60,433 nt of DNA from Hyphomicrobiaceae bacterium (GTDB taxonomy: Bacteria > Pseudomonadota > Alphaproteobacteria > Rhizobiales > Hyphomicrobiaceae), in assembly GCA_021730785.1 (NCBI GenBank), contig JAKFWF010000009.1, positions 1 to 60,433 on the forward strand. The letters are read 5' to 3'. Made by a program: the position numbers and the translations under genes. Each line of letters starts with the position of its first letter. Position 1 is the first letter of the stretch. The notes beneath the pieces were generated by a model. It saw nothing but the letters and a program-made list of their open reading frames with translations. It was not told where the DNA came from and searched no databases. This document shows, in pieces, positions 1 to 8,792 of the stretch.

Positions 1-238
1 GCCTGTTGCGCCCGCGCCACGCTGCCATTTTGCACGCCACTTTTGGGTCACAAACCTCGTCGACAACTGCGTCGTTAACGAATGGCGGAGCGTGGTCGCA
101 AGCGCATGGCACGCGTGCGTGGCGGCAGCGGTCGGCAGAGTTGAGTGCTGCGCCCTGTGACCCTAGGGTGCTGTTGCGCATGGGCAATTGCGCTCGTGTC
201 GACGACACCACTATGGCCCTGGGAGGCGACGAGAGATC

Positions 239-1963
239 ATGACCACGAACAAATTCGACAAGGCCAAGCTGCCGAGCCGCCATGTGACGGAAGGACCGTC
301 GCGGGCGCCGCATCGCTCGTACTACTACGCCATGGGGCTGACCGAGGAGCAGATCCATCGGCCGTTCGTCGGCGTGGTGTCGTGCTGGAACGAGGCCGCC
401 CCCTGCAACATCGCGCTGATGCGCCAGGCCCAGTCCGCCAAGAAGGGCGTCAACGAAGCCGGCGGCACGCCCCGCGAATTCTGCACCATCACCGTGACCG
501 ACGGCATCGCCATGGGCCACCAGGGCATGAAGTCGTCGCTGGTGTCGCGTGAGGTCATTGCCGATTCGATCGAACTCACCATGCGCGGCCACTGCTACGA
601 TGCCATGGTCGGCATCGCCGGGTGCGACAAGTCGCTGCCCGGCGTGATGATGGCCATGCTGCGGCTCAACGTGCCAGCCGTCTTCATGTACGGCGGCTCG
701 ATTCTGCCCGGCAAGTTCAAGGGCCGCGACGTCACCGTGGTCGACGTGTTCGAGGGCGTGGGCCAGCATTCGGCCGGCAAGATGCTGGAATGCGACCTGA
801 CCGAACTCGAGCGTGCGGCCTGCCCGGGAGCCGGCGCTTGCGGTGGCCAGTTCACGGCGAACACCATGGCTTGCGTATCAGAGGCGATCGGCCTCGCGTT
901 GCCGGGTTCAGCCGGTGCTCCTGCGCCCGATCTCGCCCGCGACCACTGGGCGGTCGAAAGCGGCAAGGCCGTCATGCGCATGGTCGCCGAAGGACTTCGC
1001 CCGCGCGACATCGCCACCCGAAAAGCGTTCGAGAATGCCGCGACAATCGTTGCCGCCACCGGTGGTTCGACCAACGCTGCACTCCACCTGCCGGCCATGG
1101 CGCACGAATGCGGCATCGACTTCGATCTGTTCGCCGTCGCCGAGATCTTCAAGAAGACGCCCTACATCGCCGATCTGAAGCCCGGCGGAAAGTATGTCGC
1201 CAAGGACGTGCACGACATCGGCGGCGTGCAGCAGATCATGAAGGCGCTGATGGATGGCGGCTTCCTGCACGGCGACTGCATCACGGTGACCGGCAAGACG
1301 ATCGCCGAGAACCTCAAGGGCACGGTTTTCAACACCAATCAGAAAGTCGTCTATCCAACCTCCAAACCGCTGTCGCCGACCGGCGGCGTCGTCGGTCTCA
1401 AAGGCTCGCTGGCGCCTGAGGGCGCGATCGTCAAGGTCGCCGGCATGAAGGAGTTGCGGTTCACCGGGCCGGCGCGCTGCTTTGATTGCGAGGAAGATGC
1501 TTTTGCCGCCGTCGAGCAAGGTCGCATCCTCGAAGGCGAAGTGATCGTGATCCGCTACGAAGGCCCCAAGGGTGGCCCCGGCATGCGCGAGATGCTGTCG
1601 ACCACGGCGGCGCTGTATGGCCGCGGCATGGGCGACAAGGTGGCACTCATCACCGATGGCCGCTTCTCCGGCGCGACGCGCGGCTTCTGCATCGGGCATG
1701 TGGGACCTGAAGCCGCCGTCGGCGGGCCGATCGGTCTGCTCAAGGACGGCGACATCATCGTGATCGATGCCGAGAAGGGCACGCTGGACGTGAACCTTTC
1801 GGCAACGGAGCTGCAAAATCGCCGCAAAGCATGGGTTGCGCCGCCCAACAATTACCAGAGTGGTGCATTACGCAAATACGCAGATCAGGTCGGACCGGCG
1901 CTGAAGGGCGCGGTTACGCACGCTGGCGGAAAGGCTGAAGTTGTCTGTTACGCTGACATTTAA
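239..1963 (+). CDS. ilvD: Dihydroxy-acid dehydratase IlvD
   Basis: Cytosolic iron-sulfur dehydratase that converts 2,3-dihydroxy-isovalerate and -methylvalerate to the 2-oxo acids of the valine/isoleucine pathway. The 574-residue product has the IlvD/Edd cysteines expected to hold the cluster: C56 in APCN, C129 in GCDKSLPG and C201 in GAGACGGQ. The length fits the short alphaproteobacterial IlvD form. The reading frame is open upstream to 188, but ATG 239 follows a purine-rich GGGAGGCGACGAGAG and begins the conserved part. The related sugar-acid dehydratases share this fold, so the substrate is assigned by similarity to IlvD. Its last 23 bases overlap the longest frame of the next gene. Bases 1-238 upstream hold no gene I can support. 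Confidence 0.93.
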   Translation: MTTNKFDKAKLPSRHVTEGPSRAPHRSYYYAMGLTEEQIHRPFVGVVSCWNEAAPCNIALMRQAQSAKKGVNEAGGTPREFCTITVTDGIAMGHQGMKSSLVSREVIADSIELTMRGHCYDAMVGIAGCDKSLPGVMMAMLRLNVPAVFMYGGSILPGKFKGRDVTVVDVFEGVGQHSAGKMLECDLTELERAACPGAGACGGQFTANTMACVSEAIGLALPGSAGAPAPDLARDHWAVESGKAVMRMVAEGLRPRDIATRKAFENAATIVAATGGSTNAALHLPAMAHECGIDFDLFAVAEIFKKTPYIADLKPGGKYVAKDVHDIGGVQQIMKALMDGGFLHGDCITVTGKTIAENLKGTVFNTNQKVVYPTSKPLSPTGGVVGLKGSLAPEGAIVKVAGMKELRFTGPARCFDCEEDAFAAVEQGRILEGEVIVIRYEGPKGGPGMREMLSTTAALYGRGMGDKVALITDGRFSGATRGFCIGHVGPEAAVGGPIGLLKDGDIIVIDAEKGTLDVNLSATELQNRRKAWVAPPNNYQSGALRKYADQVGPALKGAVTHAGGKAEVVCYADI

Positions 1964-3116
1964 GTCGGGCCGGTTGAGCTGCGGCCTGTTCGCGCGGGTG
2001 CGTTCCCTGTCCCAGGGGGCGCTGCTCGGCGTCGCGCTGTGCGCGGCGGTGCCGATGCTGGCTTTGGCGCAGGGCACGTCGCGGACGGCGCCCGCGCCGC
2101 AGCTGGCCGGTCGCACCTCAATCGCAACGACAACCTATGCGTCGCCCGAAGCAGCCTATGATCTGGGCTACGGTGCGTTGCGCAGTGGTCATCCGGAGAT
2201 GGCGATCCAGGCCTTTGAGTACGCAGCCAAGCACGACAATCTGCTGGCCCAGTTCTACCTCGCGCGCATTTTCTCGGACAACACCGCACCCTATACGAAC
2301 CACGGCCGCGCGTTCGAACTCTATCAGCACATCGTCACCGAGAACGCCGACATCGACGTCGATGATGATCCGCTGGCGCCATTTGTCGCCAAGGCCATGG
2401 TGGCGCTGGCAACCTATCTGCGCCAGGGGATACCCAATTCCGGCGTTGTTCCCGATATGGAGCAGGCCGTGAACTTGCTGCGCAACGCTGCGAACGGCCT
2501 GCGCAATGAAGACGCGCAATTCGAGTATGCCAAAATCCTGCTCAGGGGCGAAGGCGTTGCGCCGAACAAGAGCGAGGCGCTGCGGTCGCTGCACGACCTC
2601 GCCCAGCGAGGCTATGCCATCGCCCAGGCATTCCTGGCCGATCTGTACTGGCGCGGCACGCACGTGAAGCGCGACCATACGCAGGCGCTGCTGCTGATCG
2701 ATATGGCTGTGCTGAATGCGCCTTCATCGGATCGCATCTGGATCGAAGACACCTATCAATACATCTTCTGTGGCGCTGGCGAAGGGGTGCGCAAACAGGC
2801 CCAAGGCGCGGTTGCAGACTGGCGCAGCAAGTATGTGCGCCCGCCCGAGGACAGTCTTGCCCGTGATGGTCTGACAAGGATACCGCCGCGGCCGACGCGC
2901 ACCTGCAGCAATGGCGAACTCGCGCTGCCTGTGCGCAGCAATGACCCGCCATCGGACGCGCCCAGGCCGCGTGGTGCGACCAGCGGGGGCACCGGGTATG
3001 TTGCCGCGCCGATGCCGGGCGCCGCGGTGGGCGGGAGCACGGGCTTCGTCCAAGGCAATTCGGGCGGGTTCACGCTGCGCGACGCCGGTCAGCTGACCCT
3101 GACCCCGCCGCGGTAG
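1941..3116 (+). CDS. Sel1/TPR-like repeat periplasmic protein
   Basis: 391-residue protein with an N-terminal secretion signal: a hydrophobic stretch near residues 26-43 ends in ALAQG. It is followed by helical Sel1/TPR-like repeats from about residue 70 to 280, with units such as AQFYLARIFSDN, AQFEYAKILLRGEGVAP and AQAFLADLYWRG. The C-terminal 80 residues are Pro/Gly/Ser-rich and probably disordered. Sel1-repeat periplasmic proteins act as regulators or scaffolds (ExoR of rhizobia is one), but nothing here fixes a partner. The first ATG lies inside ilvD; a GTG at 1998 would give a shorter signal and little overlap, so the start is uncertain. Confidence 0.72.
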   Translation: MSVTLTFKSGRLSCGLFARVRSLSQGALLGVALCAAVPMLALAQGTSRTAPAPQLAGRTSIATTTYASPEAAYDLGYGALRSGHPEMAIQAFEYAAKHDNLLAQFYLARIFSDNTAPYTNHGRAFELYQHIVTENADIDVDDDPLAPFVAKAMVALATYLRQGIPNSGVVPDMEQAVNLLRNAANGLRNEDAQFEYAKILLRGEGVAPNKSEALRSLHDLAQRGYAIAQAFLADLYWRGTHVKRDHTQALLLIDMAVLNAPSSDRIWIEDTYQYIFCGAGEGVRKQAQGAVADWRSKYVRPPEDSLARDGLTRIPPRPTRTCSNGELALPVRSNDPPSDAPRPRGATSGGTGYVAAPMPGAAVGGSTGFVQGNSGGFTLRDAGQLTLTPPR

Positions 3117-3123
3117 GCGTGTG

Positions 3124-3164
3124 TGCGCCGTGCCGAAAGGCGCAAAAGCGCAATCTGTATTGCG
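3124..3164. other. Tandem stem-loops between convergent genes
   Basis: Two short inverted repeats lie between the convergent Sel1-repeat gene and xthA: TGCGCC (3124-3129) with GGCGCA (3139-3144), and CGCAAT-CTGT-ATTGCG (3149-3164). There is no T-tract on either side. They could end transcription from both directions, but the stems are short. Confidence 0.3.
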
Positions 3165-3242
3165 TTGATGCACCCAGCGAACAAGTGGCAAGCCGCATAA
3201 CGCACTTGGCTTCATGCGACAGACGGTTGTCGGCGCCGAGCT

Positions 3243-4025
3243 TCAGGCGGCAAGCTCAACCCATACCGGCACGTGATCTGACGGCTTCTCCCAGCTGCGG
3301 GTGTAACGGTCGACGCCGGCGCTCTGCAGCAGGTCGGTCGCCTGGGGCGACAGCAGCAGGTGATCGATGCGGATGCCGTTGTCCTTCTGCCAGGCGCCGG
3401 CCTGATAGTCCCAGAACGTGTAGACGCCGGGGCCAGGATCGCAGCTGCGGATGGCGTCGGTCAGGCCGAGTGCCAGGAGGCGGCGCCAGGCTGCGCGGCT
3501 TTCGGGCTGGAACAGGGCATCGCTGTTCCAGGCATCTGGTATCTTTGCATCGGCGCGCTCTGGAATGACGTTGTAGTCGCCAGCCAGAATGAACGGCTGT
3601 TCGGTCGCGGTCAGCGCGCGGGCATGGGCTTCGAGACGGGCCATCCAGGCGAGCTTGTAGGGAAATTTCTCGGTGCCGAGCGGGTTGCCGTTGGGCAGGT
3701 ACAACCCGCCGATCCGCACCGACCGGCTGCCCGCCATCACGCTGCCTTCGATGTAACGTGCCTGCTCGTCACCCGGGTCGCCCGGCAAACCGCGCACGAC
3801 ATCCTCGATACGCGACTTCGCCAGCAGCGCAACCCCGTTGAAGCCCTTCTGCCCGTGCACAGCGACGTTGTAGCCGGCAGCCTCGATCGCCTCGGTAGGG
3901 AAGCCCTCGTCGACGCTCTTGATCTCCTGCAGGCAGACGACATCGGGCTTGCTTTCAGCGAGCCAGGTCAACAGGCCTTCGATCCGCGCCTTCACGCCAT
4001 TGATGTTCCAGGTGGCGATTTTCAC
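3243..4025 (-). CDS. xthA: Exodeoxyribonuclease III (AP endonuclease)
   Basis: DNA-repair nuclease that cleaves abasic sites and trims 3' blocked ends. The 260-residue product has the full exonuclease III signature: MKIATWNING at the N-terminus with N7, CLQEIKS with metal-binding E34, the GDYNVIPERAD loop carrying catalytic Asp/Asn, and SDHVPVWVEL with the terminal Asp-His pair. The length is normal for bacterial XthA. The start ATG opens directly into the conserved WNING strand, so no earlier start is needed. It stands alone, convergent with the Sel1-repeat gene. Confidence 0.95.
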   Translation of the reverse strand: MKIATWNINGVKARIEGLLTWLAESKPDVVCLQEIKSVDEGFPTEAIEAAGYNVAVHGQKGFNGVALLAKSRIEDVVRGLPGDPGDEQARYIEGSVMAGSRSVRIGGLYLPNGNPLGTEKFPYKLAWMARLEAHARALTATEQPFILAGDYNVIPERADAKIPDAWNSDALFQPESRAAWRRLLALGLTDAIRSCDPGPGVYTFWDYQAGAWQKDNGIRIDHLLLSPQATDLLQSAGVDRYTRSWEKPSDHVPVWVELAA

Positions 4026-4144
4026 GGATGAACTCCTCGGTCATTGCGCCGCATCTTTCTGACAACGTTAACGGTGAGTAAGGCAATGCTTGCTACAGTT
4101 CTGCAAAACTTGGGCGCGGGTGTCCAAGATGCACGGGCGAAGCG

Positions 4145-4498
4145 ATGTCACAGCTTTTGCAACTTGCCAAGGAAGTCGATCTGGAGCGGCGGCTGCGCAT
4201 GCTGTGCGGCTTCAATGTGCTGTTGATCGCCGTCAGTCTGGCCACCTGGAGCTCGATCGTGCGGATCGCGGCCGACCCCCTGCAATGGGCGACGTGGCAA
4301 TATGTGTCGCCGCGGGCGGGGTATCTTGAGTACCCCTTGGTCATGGTGTGGGGCTTGCCGCTGGCCGGCCTGTTGGTCGCGTGGGTGCTGCAACGCGGCG
4401 GTTCGACGCGAATCGCGGTTTGGGCCGCGGGCTTCCCGTTGCTGTACCTGGGCACACTTGGTGTCTGCTTCCACGTTCTGCCGCTGCTCATCCGCTGA
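4145..4498 (+). CDS. Small membrane protein, three predicted helices
   Basis: 117-residue protein of no family I recognise. After a charged amphipathic start (QLLQLAKEVDLERRLRML) there are three hydrophobic segments, at about residues 20-40 (FNVLLIAVSLATW), 63-82 (YPLVMVWGLPLAGLLVAWVL) and 91-115 (IAVWAAGFPLLYLGTLGVCF). It is probably an inner-membrane protein. There is no signal peptide cleavage site and no conserved charged residue within the helices to suggest transport. It stands alone on the plus strand, divergent from xthA. The next 190 bases contain no feature I can support. Confidence 0.55.
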   Translation: MSQLLQLAKEVDLERRLRMLCGFNVLLIAVSLATWSSIVRIAADPLQWATWQYVSPRAGYLEYPLVMVWGLPLAGLLVAWVLQRGGSTRIAVWAAGFPLLYLGTLGVCFHVLPLLIR

Positions 4499-4689
4499 TC
4501 GCATGTAGTGCTGTGCTCAAGTAATTGTGAACGGCTTACGCTCGCGCGTTCGGCGGAATGGGTGCGCGGGCAAGCCCATCGGTTAATGCTGGCAGTTGGC
4601 GGAATTTGCGCATTTAATACGTCGTTAGGGCCGCTCACGTAGCATGACCATAAGGCTGATCATGTTGCCGGCGTAGCCTGGGTTACTCA

Positions 4690-4959
4690 ATGAGCCAACG
4701 CATTTCAGCGGTTCCCATGAAACCGGCGGCATTTTTCAAAGTGCCCAAGCGCCTGATGGCCCCGCTCATCGGCTTTATGATTATCGCCGTGGCGCCGACG
4801 CTGTTCTGGATCGGTATGCTCAGGGTGCTGTGTTGGAGCCTGAACATCGCCCTGCCGATGTGGGTAGTCGGCCTGGTTGGCCTGCTGATATTTGCGTTGC
4901 TGACTTGCATCTGGGCCAGTTTCACCATGGCTGGCCGCAGCGATGCGGATGGTGCATGA
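4690..4959 (+). CDS. Small two-helix membrane protein
   Basis: 89-residue protein with two strong hydrophobic segments, at about residues 25-47 (APLIGFMIIAVAPTLFWIGML) and 55-80 (LPMWVVGLVGLLIFALLTC), joined by a short loop and ending in a polar tail SDADGA. The Lys/Arg-rich start (KVPKRLM) suggests a cytoplasmic N-terminus. I recognise no family. The preceding gene also encodes a short membrane protein, but the two are 191 bases apart and need not be co-transcribed. Confidence 0.5.
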   Translation: MSQRISAVPMKPAAFFKVPKRLMAPLIGFMIIAVAPTLFWIGMLRVLCWSLNIALPMWVVGLVGLLIFALLTCIWASFTMAGRSDADGA

Positions 4960-5080
4960 CGCGCGTGCGTCGTGCGGTTCGCAGGTCTCCATCATCAATG
5001 CCCGGGGTTGCGTTTTGCGGCTTTTTTAATGTTGGGCTGGTAATCGTCGACGTTAGTCCCATGCGTCGGCGAGGATCGTC

Positions 5081-5974
5081 ATGATCGATGTAACAGTCGC
5101 GGTTTTCTCGAAGGTTTTCGAAATCTACACGCACGAAATCCCGATCTTAATCGGGTTGGCCCTCATTTTCACCGGCCTCACGATATTCGAAAGCCAAACG
5201 TCGACGCCCGGCAAAGTGTGGTGGCGTAATCCTGGACTGCCGACCGACATCTGCTATGCGCTGATCCATGCGGTCGTTGGACCGTACTTCCGCATTCCGG
5301 CCCTGATCGTGCTCGCGCTGCTGCTGAACGGGGTGATGACGGGCGATGAGGTCACCCAGTACTTCAAGAACGGCCGCGGCCCCTTGAGCGGGCTGTCGTT
5401 CTGGTGGCAAGCGCTGATCTATCTGCTGCTCGCCGACTTCCTGTCGTACTGGATCCACCGCGGCTTCCACACGGCTGCCATGTGGCGCTATCACGCGGCG
5501 CATCACTCGTCGGAACAGGTCGATTGGACGTCGAGCTATCGCTTCCACCCGGTCAACCTGATGCTGCAGCACTCGCTGGTCGGTGTCATCATGGTTCACA
5601 TCGGCATCGCCCCCGAAGTGATGGTGTTCTTCCTGCCGTGGGACATCCTGAGCGCCGCGTTCGTGCATGCCAACGTGAACTGGACCTTCGGGCCGGTGAA
5701 ATACATTCTGGCGACGCCGGTGTTCCATCGCTGGCACCACGGCCCGGTCAATGAAGGCGGCAGCAGCAACTTCGCACCGACCTTCGCCTTCTGGGATGTG
5801 CTGTTTGGCACGTTCTATATGCCCGAGGGACGCCTGCCGCAGGAGTTCGGTGTCGACGACCACCACTTCCCCAAGAGCTATCTCGGCCAGCTGATCTATC
5901 CGTTCACGCAGAAGGAGCCCACGGCAGCGTCCGCCGATGCTGCCTCGCCGGATGTGGCCGGGGCGACGCCATGA
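5081..5974 (+). CDS. Sterol desaturase / fatty acid hydroxylase family protein
   Basis: Integral-membrane di-iron oxygenase of the fatty acid hydroxylase superfamily, 297 residues. The eight-histidine metal site is present: HRGFH at 126-130, H138 with H141-H142 (HAAHH), H196 in FVHANVNW and HRWHH at 216-220. Hydrophobic spans lie near residues 20-35, 60-83 and 105-124. These enzymes hydroxylate or desaturate lipid chains or carotenoids; the substrate cannot be told from sequence. The stop overlaps the next start by four bases (ATGA), so this enzyme and the creatininase-family protein are translationally coupled. Confidence 0.87.
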   Translation: MIDVTVAVFSKVFEIYTHEIPILIGLALIFTGLTIFESQTSTPGKVWWRNPGLPTDICYALIHAVVGPYFRIPALIVLALLLNGVMTGDEVTQYFKNGRGPLSGLSFWWQALIYLLLADFLSYWIHRGFHTAAMWRYHAAHHSSEQVDWTSSYRFHPVNLMLQHSLVGVIMVHIGIAPEVMVFFLPWDILSAAFVHANVNWTFGPVKYILATPVFHRWHHGPVNEGGSSNFAPTFAFWDVLFGTFYMPEGRLPQEFGVDDHHFPKSYLGQLIYPFTQKEPTAASADAASPDVAGATP

Positions 5975-6864
5975 GCCGGCAGAACGTCACGGCGGCCGCG
6001 GCAGGGATTGTCCTGGCCGCCCTGTTCGCGACGCTGGTCGGGGGCTATCCGGCAGGCTCGGTCTCGGCGCCCAGCGTCAGCGCATCGATTCCCGGCATGC
6101 CGGTACCGCCTGGCCTGCAGACGCCGGTGCCAACGACCGTCGAAATCAAGGACCTGAGTTGGGTCGAGGTGCGCGCCGCGCTCGAAGCCGGCCATACCAC
6201 GGTGATCGTCCCAACCGGCGGCATCGAACAGAACGGCCCGCACATGATCCTGGGCAAGCATGACTACATCGTCGGCTGGGCCGCCGCGCAGATTGCCAAG
6301 CGGTTGGGGAAGACGCTGGTGGCACCCGTTGTTTCCTATGTGCCGCAGGGCGGCTATGAGCCGGCCGAAGGGCATCTGCGCTACGCCGGTACCATCGGCG
6401 TGCCCGAGCCGGTATTCGCCCACATGCTGGAGGGCATCGCCCGCAGTTTGCGCGCCGGCGGCTTCAGGACGATCGTCTTCATCGGCGATCACGGTGGCAG
6501 TCAGAACGTGCAGCAGCAGGTCGCCCTGCGGCTCTCGAACGCCTGGCAGCATGCGGGGGTGCGGGTCGTCCACGGCGATGCCTACTACGACGACCGCCAG
6601 CAGATCGCCCGGCTGGTCGAAGCGGGTGAGACGCCGGCAGCGATCGGTGAACATGCCGGCATCATCGACACGTCGGAACTGATGGCGATCCGCCCTGCCG
6701 GTGTACAACTCGACCGCATTGCGCGGCCTGCAACGGCGCTGGTCGAAAGTGGCGCCAGCGGCGATCCGGCGTCCGCGACCGCCGAGCGGGGGCAGATGCT
6801 GATTGCCCTGCGCATCGAGGCAGCCGTGCGGCAGATCAAGGCACTGCCCGCTGAAAAGCGGTGA
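5971..6864 (+). CDS. Exported creatininase-family amidohydrolase with altered metal site
   Basis: 297-residue member of the creatininase superfamily (metal-dependent amidohydrolases such as creatinine amidohydrolase and MftE). A hydrophobic segment near residues 9-26 looks like a signal peptide or membrane anchor, so it probably works outside the cytoplasm. The family motif reads PTGGIEQNGPHMILGKHD (81-98) where classical creatininase has EQHGPHLPL.TD: the positions equivalent to ligands His36 and Asp45 are N88 and H97. E86, H91 and GDHGGS with H174 are kept. This may define a subfamily with different metal use rather than a dead enzyme. It is coupled to the upstream lipid-hydroxylase-type gene. 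Confidence 0.8.
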   Translation: MSRQNVTAAAAGIVLAALFATLVGGYPAGSVSAPSVSASIPGMPVPPGLQTPVPTTVEIKDLSWVEVRAALEAGHTTVIVPTGGIEQNGPHMILGKHDYIVGWAAAQIAKRLGKTLVAPVVSYVPQGGYEPAEGHLRYAGTIGVPEPVFAHMLEGIARSLRAGGFRTIVFIGDHGGSQNVQQQVALRLSNAWQHAGVRVVHGDAYYDDRQQIARLVEAGETPAAIGEHAGIIDTSELMAIRPAGVQLDRIARPATALVESGASGDPASATAERGQMLIALRIEAAVRQIKALPAEKR

Positions 6865-6877
6865 CGAGCGAAGTCCC

Positions 6878-8284
6878 TCAAGGCGCCGAGCGCGAGGCCC
6901 GCAGGTTGGCGAGGATCGACAGCTTGATGCCGAGACGGTGGCGGGCGACGAGATTGTTCATCGTTGCTGCGAACACGAGCGCGAGCGTCGTTGCAGTGGC
7001 GGCCCCGTTCAGCCCGAAATGCGGTACCAGTGCGAAATTCAAGCTGATGTTAAGGGCGGCCGTGATCGCGAGAACGATCGCGCACAGGCGTTGCTGGCCC
7101 ATCATGTTGAGCAGGAACTCGGACGGTCCCATGGCGGCCCGGAACAAGAAGCCGAGCACCAGGATGAACATGACCGGATAGCCCGCCAGGAACGCTGGTC
7201 CAAACAGTCGCAGTAGCGGCCAGCCGAGTGCCAGAAGCACGGCAGCGGCGGCGAGCGAAGGCCAGAAGGTCCAGCGCACGGCATCCGCCACCAGCGGTTG
7301 CAAGGCTGCCCGATCGCCGCGCGCATGCAATGTCGAGAAGCGGTTGGCCGCCGCACTGCCGACCGCATAGTGCACGAACAGGACGAGGCTCATGGTCTTG
7401 GCGGCGGCAAAGTAGATGCCGACCTCGGTCGGCGACAGATAGCGCGACACGATCAGCACATCCGCGGTCTGCATGACGATCTCGCACATGCCGATCACGA
7501 GCAGCGGCGCCGATGTGGCAAGCCAGCTGCGCAGCGCAAAGGTTCGGGGGCCGGCCGGCATTGCGGCTGCCGCGCGGCGATTGATCAGCAACAGCTGCAC
7601 GAGGCCGGTGATCCAGGTCGCGAAGATGGCGGCAACGGCTGCCGAACTGGCGTCCAGCGGCAGGCCCATTTCGTGGGCCGTGACCAAGGCTGCGAGCAGC
7701 ACCAGCGGGCGCATGACATAGGGCGGCAGAAGCGCCAAGGCGATCCATGCCTTGCCGCGGCCGATGCCGTCCTGCACGTCGGTCACCGCAAAAATCGGCA
7801 CGCAGGCCAGCGCGATGCAGAGCGGCAGGATGTAGGGACCATGGATGCGGTCGCCCAGCAGCCATACGCTGGCAAGGGCGAGGGTGGCCAGCAGCGTGCC
7901 GGTGCAGAACGCCAGGACCCGGCTGCCGAACATCAAGCCGCGATGCAGGTCGAGACGCCCATTTTCGACGTAGGCCGGGAGTAGCCGGATCACGCCCATG
8001 CCAAGTCCCAAGTGCGAAAGTCCGCCGAGGATCAAAACCCAGGTCCACACCGAAACGTAAACGCCGTATTCGAAGCCCCCCATCCAGCGGGCGAGCATGA
8101 TCTGCGACAGATAGAGGATCGCGGCGCTGGCAACCCGGACCGAGAAAGCCACCACGACATCACGCTGCATGCGTGTGCGCTCGGTTGCGCCCGACAGGAC
8201 GCAGCGGACGAGGTCCAGTTGTTCGCGAAACATGGCGAGGGCCCCGGACTGCGGTACCGCCTCGGCAGTCTTGTGGGTCGTCAT
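6878..8284 (-). CDS. Polysaccharide flippase (Wzx/MATE-type)
   Basis: 468-residue polytopic membrane protein with about 12-14 hydrophobic segments spread over its length. It resembles oligosaccharide flippases that move undecaprenyl-linked repeat units across the inner membrane. Typical features are the early AILYLSQIMLARWMGGFEYGVY segment, the repeated helix-loop pattern, and the LNFALVPHFGLNGAATATTLA motif near residues 420-440. It lies 5 kb from the exopolysaccharide locus at 13.2-21.9 kb, which has a polymerase and initiating transferase but no flippase of its own, so it may serve that system. The pairing is inference. Confidence 0.82.
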   Translation of the reverse strand: MTTHKTAEAVPQSGALAMFREQLDLVRCVLSGATERTRMQRDVVVAFSVRVASAAILYLSQIMLARWMGGFEYGVYVSVWTWVLILGGLSHLGLGMGVIRLLPAYVENGRLDLHRGLMFGSRVLAFCTGTLLATLALASVWLLGDRIHGPYILPLCIALACVPIFAVTDVQDGIGRGKAWIALALLPPYVMRPLVLLAALVTAHEMGLPLDASSAAVAAIFATWITGLVQLLLINRRAAAAMPAGPRTFALRSWLATSAPLLVIGMCEIVMQTADVLIVSRYLSPTEVGIYFAAAKTMSLVLFVHYAVGSAAANRFSTLHARGDRAALQPLVADAVRWTFWPSLAAAAVLLALGWPLLRLFGPAFLAGYPVMFILVLGFLFRAAMGPSEFLLNMMGQQRLCAIVLAITAALNISLNFALVPHFGLNGAATATTLALVFAATMNNLVARHRLGIKLSILANLRASRSAP

Positions 8285-8361
8285 AGCAATTCAATCCCTG
8301 CGGACGCGTTGACCGAGCGGCTCCGTGCACGCGGTTCCTTTCACAAGTCGTGCCATCGGCC

Positions 8362-8595
8362 TCAGCCTTGCACCCGCAGGCGCTCGCGGTGACGCACAAC
8401 CTCCGCCACGCCGGCCCAGGCCCAGGTGCGCCCCGCATCATTGTTCTGACCGTGCACCGAGGCAAAGAACTCCGCCACGTCGGCGGCGAGAAAGCCGTGG
8501 CGCCCTTCGAGCACGCAAGCCATGGTTTCCACGTCCTGCGGTGAGGGCGTCACATCTTCGTCCGGATGCCAATTGAGCGTGGCAGGCTGCGGCAT
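8362..8595 (-). CDS. Small conserved-looking cytosolic protein
   Basis: 77-residue soluble protein rich in acidic and aromatic residues: DEDVTPSPQDVETMACVLEG, then AADVAEFFASVHGQNND, then TWAWAGVAEVVRHRERL. It looks like two or three helices with a basic C-terminus. The composition is protein-like, not that of a shadow frame, and nothing competes on the other strand. I do not recognise a function. It lies 77 bases upstream of the flippase gene on the same strand and could be co-transcribed with it. There is no clear ribosome binding site before its ATG. Confidence 0.5.
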   Translation of the reverse strand: MPQPATLNWHPDEDVTPSPQDVETMACVLEGRHGFLAADVAEFFASVHGQNNDAGRTWAWAGVAEVVRHRERLRVQG

Positions 8596-8720
8596 TGTCT
8601 TTGTCCCAAAGCGATTGCGGTCGGGGTGGTTACAGCAAAATTGACGCCAAGTGCGACCGGCGGCGGGATCTCAGCAACGGCCGATTATGCAGCCGCACTT
8701 GTTAAACGTCGTGCCAATTT

Positions 8721-8733
8721 GATACGCTGTATC
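8721..8733. promoter_or_regulatory. Inverted repeat GATAC-N3-GTATC
   Basis: Perfect 5-bp inverted repeat with a 3-bp centre, about 60 bases before the start of the small exported protein. Its size and position suit a repressor site, but no local regulator has an obvious link and so short a repeat can occur by chance. Confidence 0.25.
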
Positions 8734-8792
8734 GAGCGATCTGAATCAGGCGAACCGACGTTCCAACTGTGTCCCGAGCGGAGCATTCGATC

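Noticed and set aside
104-142. Twelve-codon frame upstream of ilvD as a possible leader peptide
   Set aside because: It has no run of Ile, Val or Leu codons and no terminator hairpin with a T-tract follows.
161-170. Palindrome ACCCTAGGGT before ilvD
   Set aside because: A single ten-base palindrome with no second copy and no regulator link; not enough for an operator call.
908-1816. 302-residue antisense frame over ilvD
   Set aside because: Shadow of a conserved gene; no recognisable motif.
4998-5027. Possible terminator GTTGCG-TTT-TGCGGC followed by six T, after the small membrane protein gene
   Set aside because: The stem depends on three G-T pairs and is too weak to support a terminator despite the T-run.
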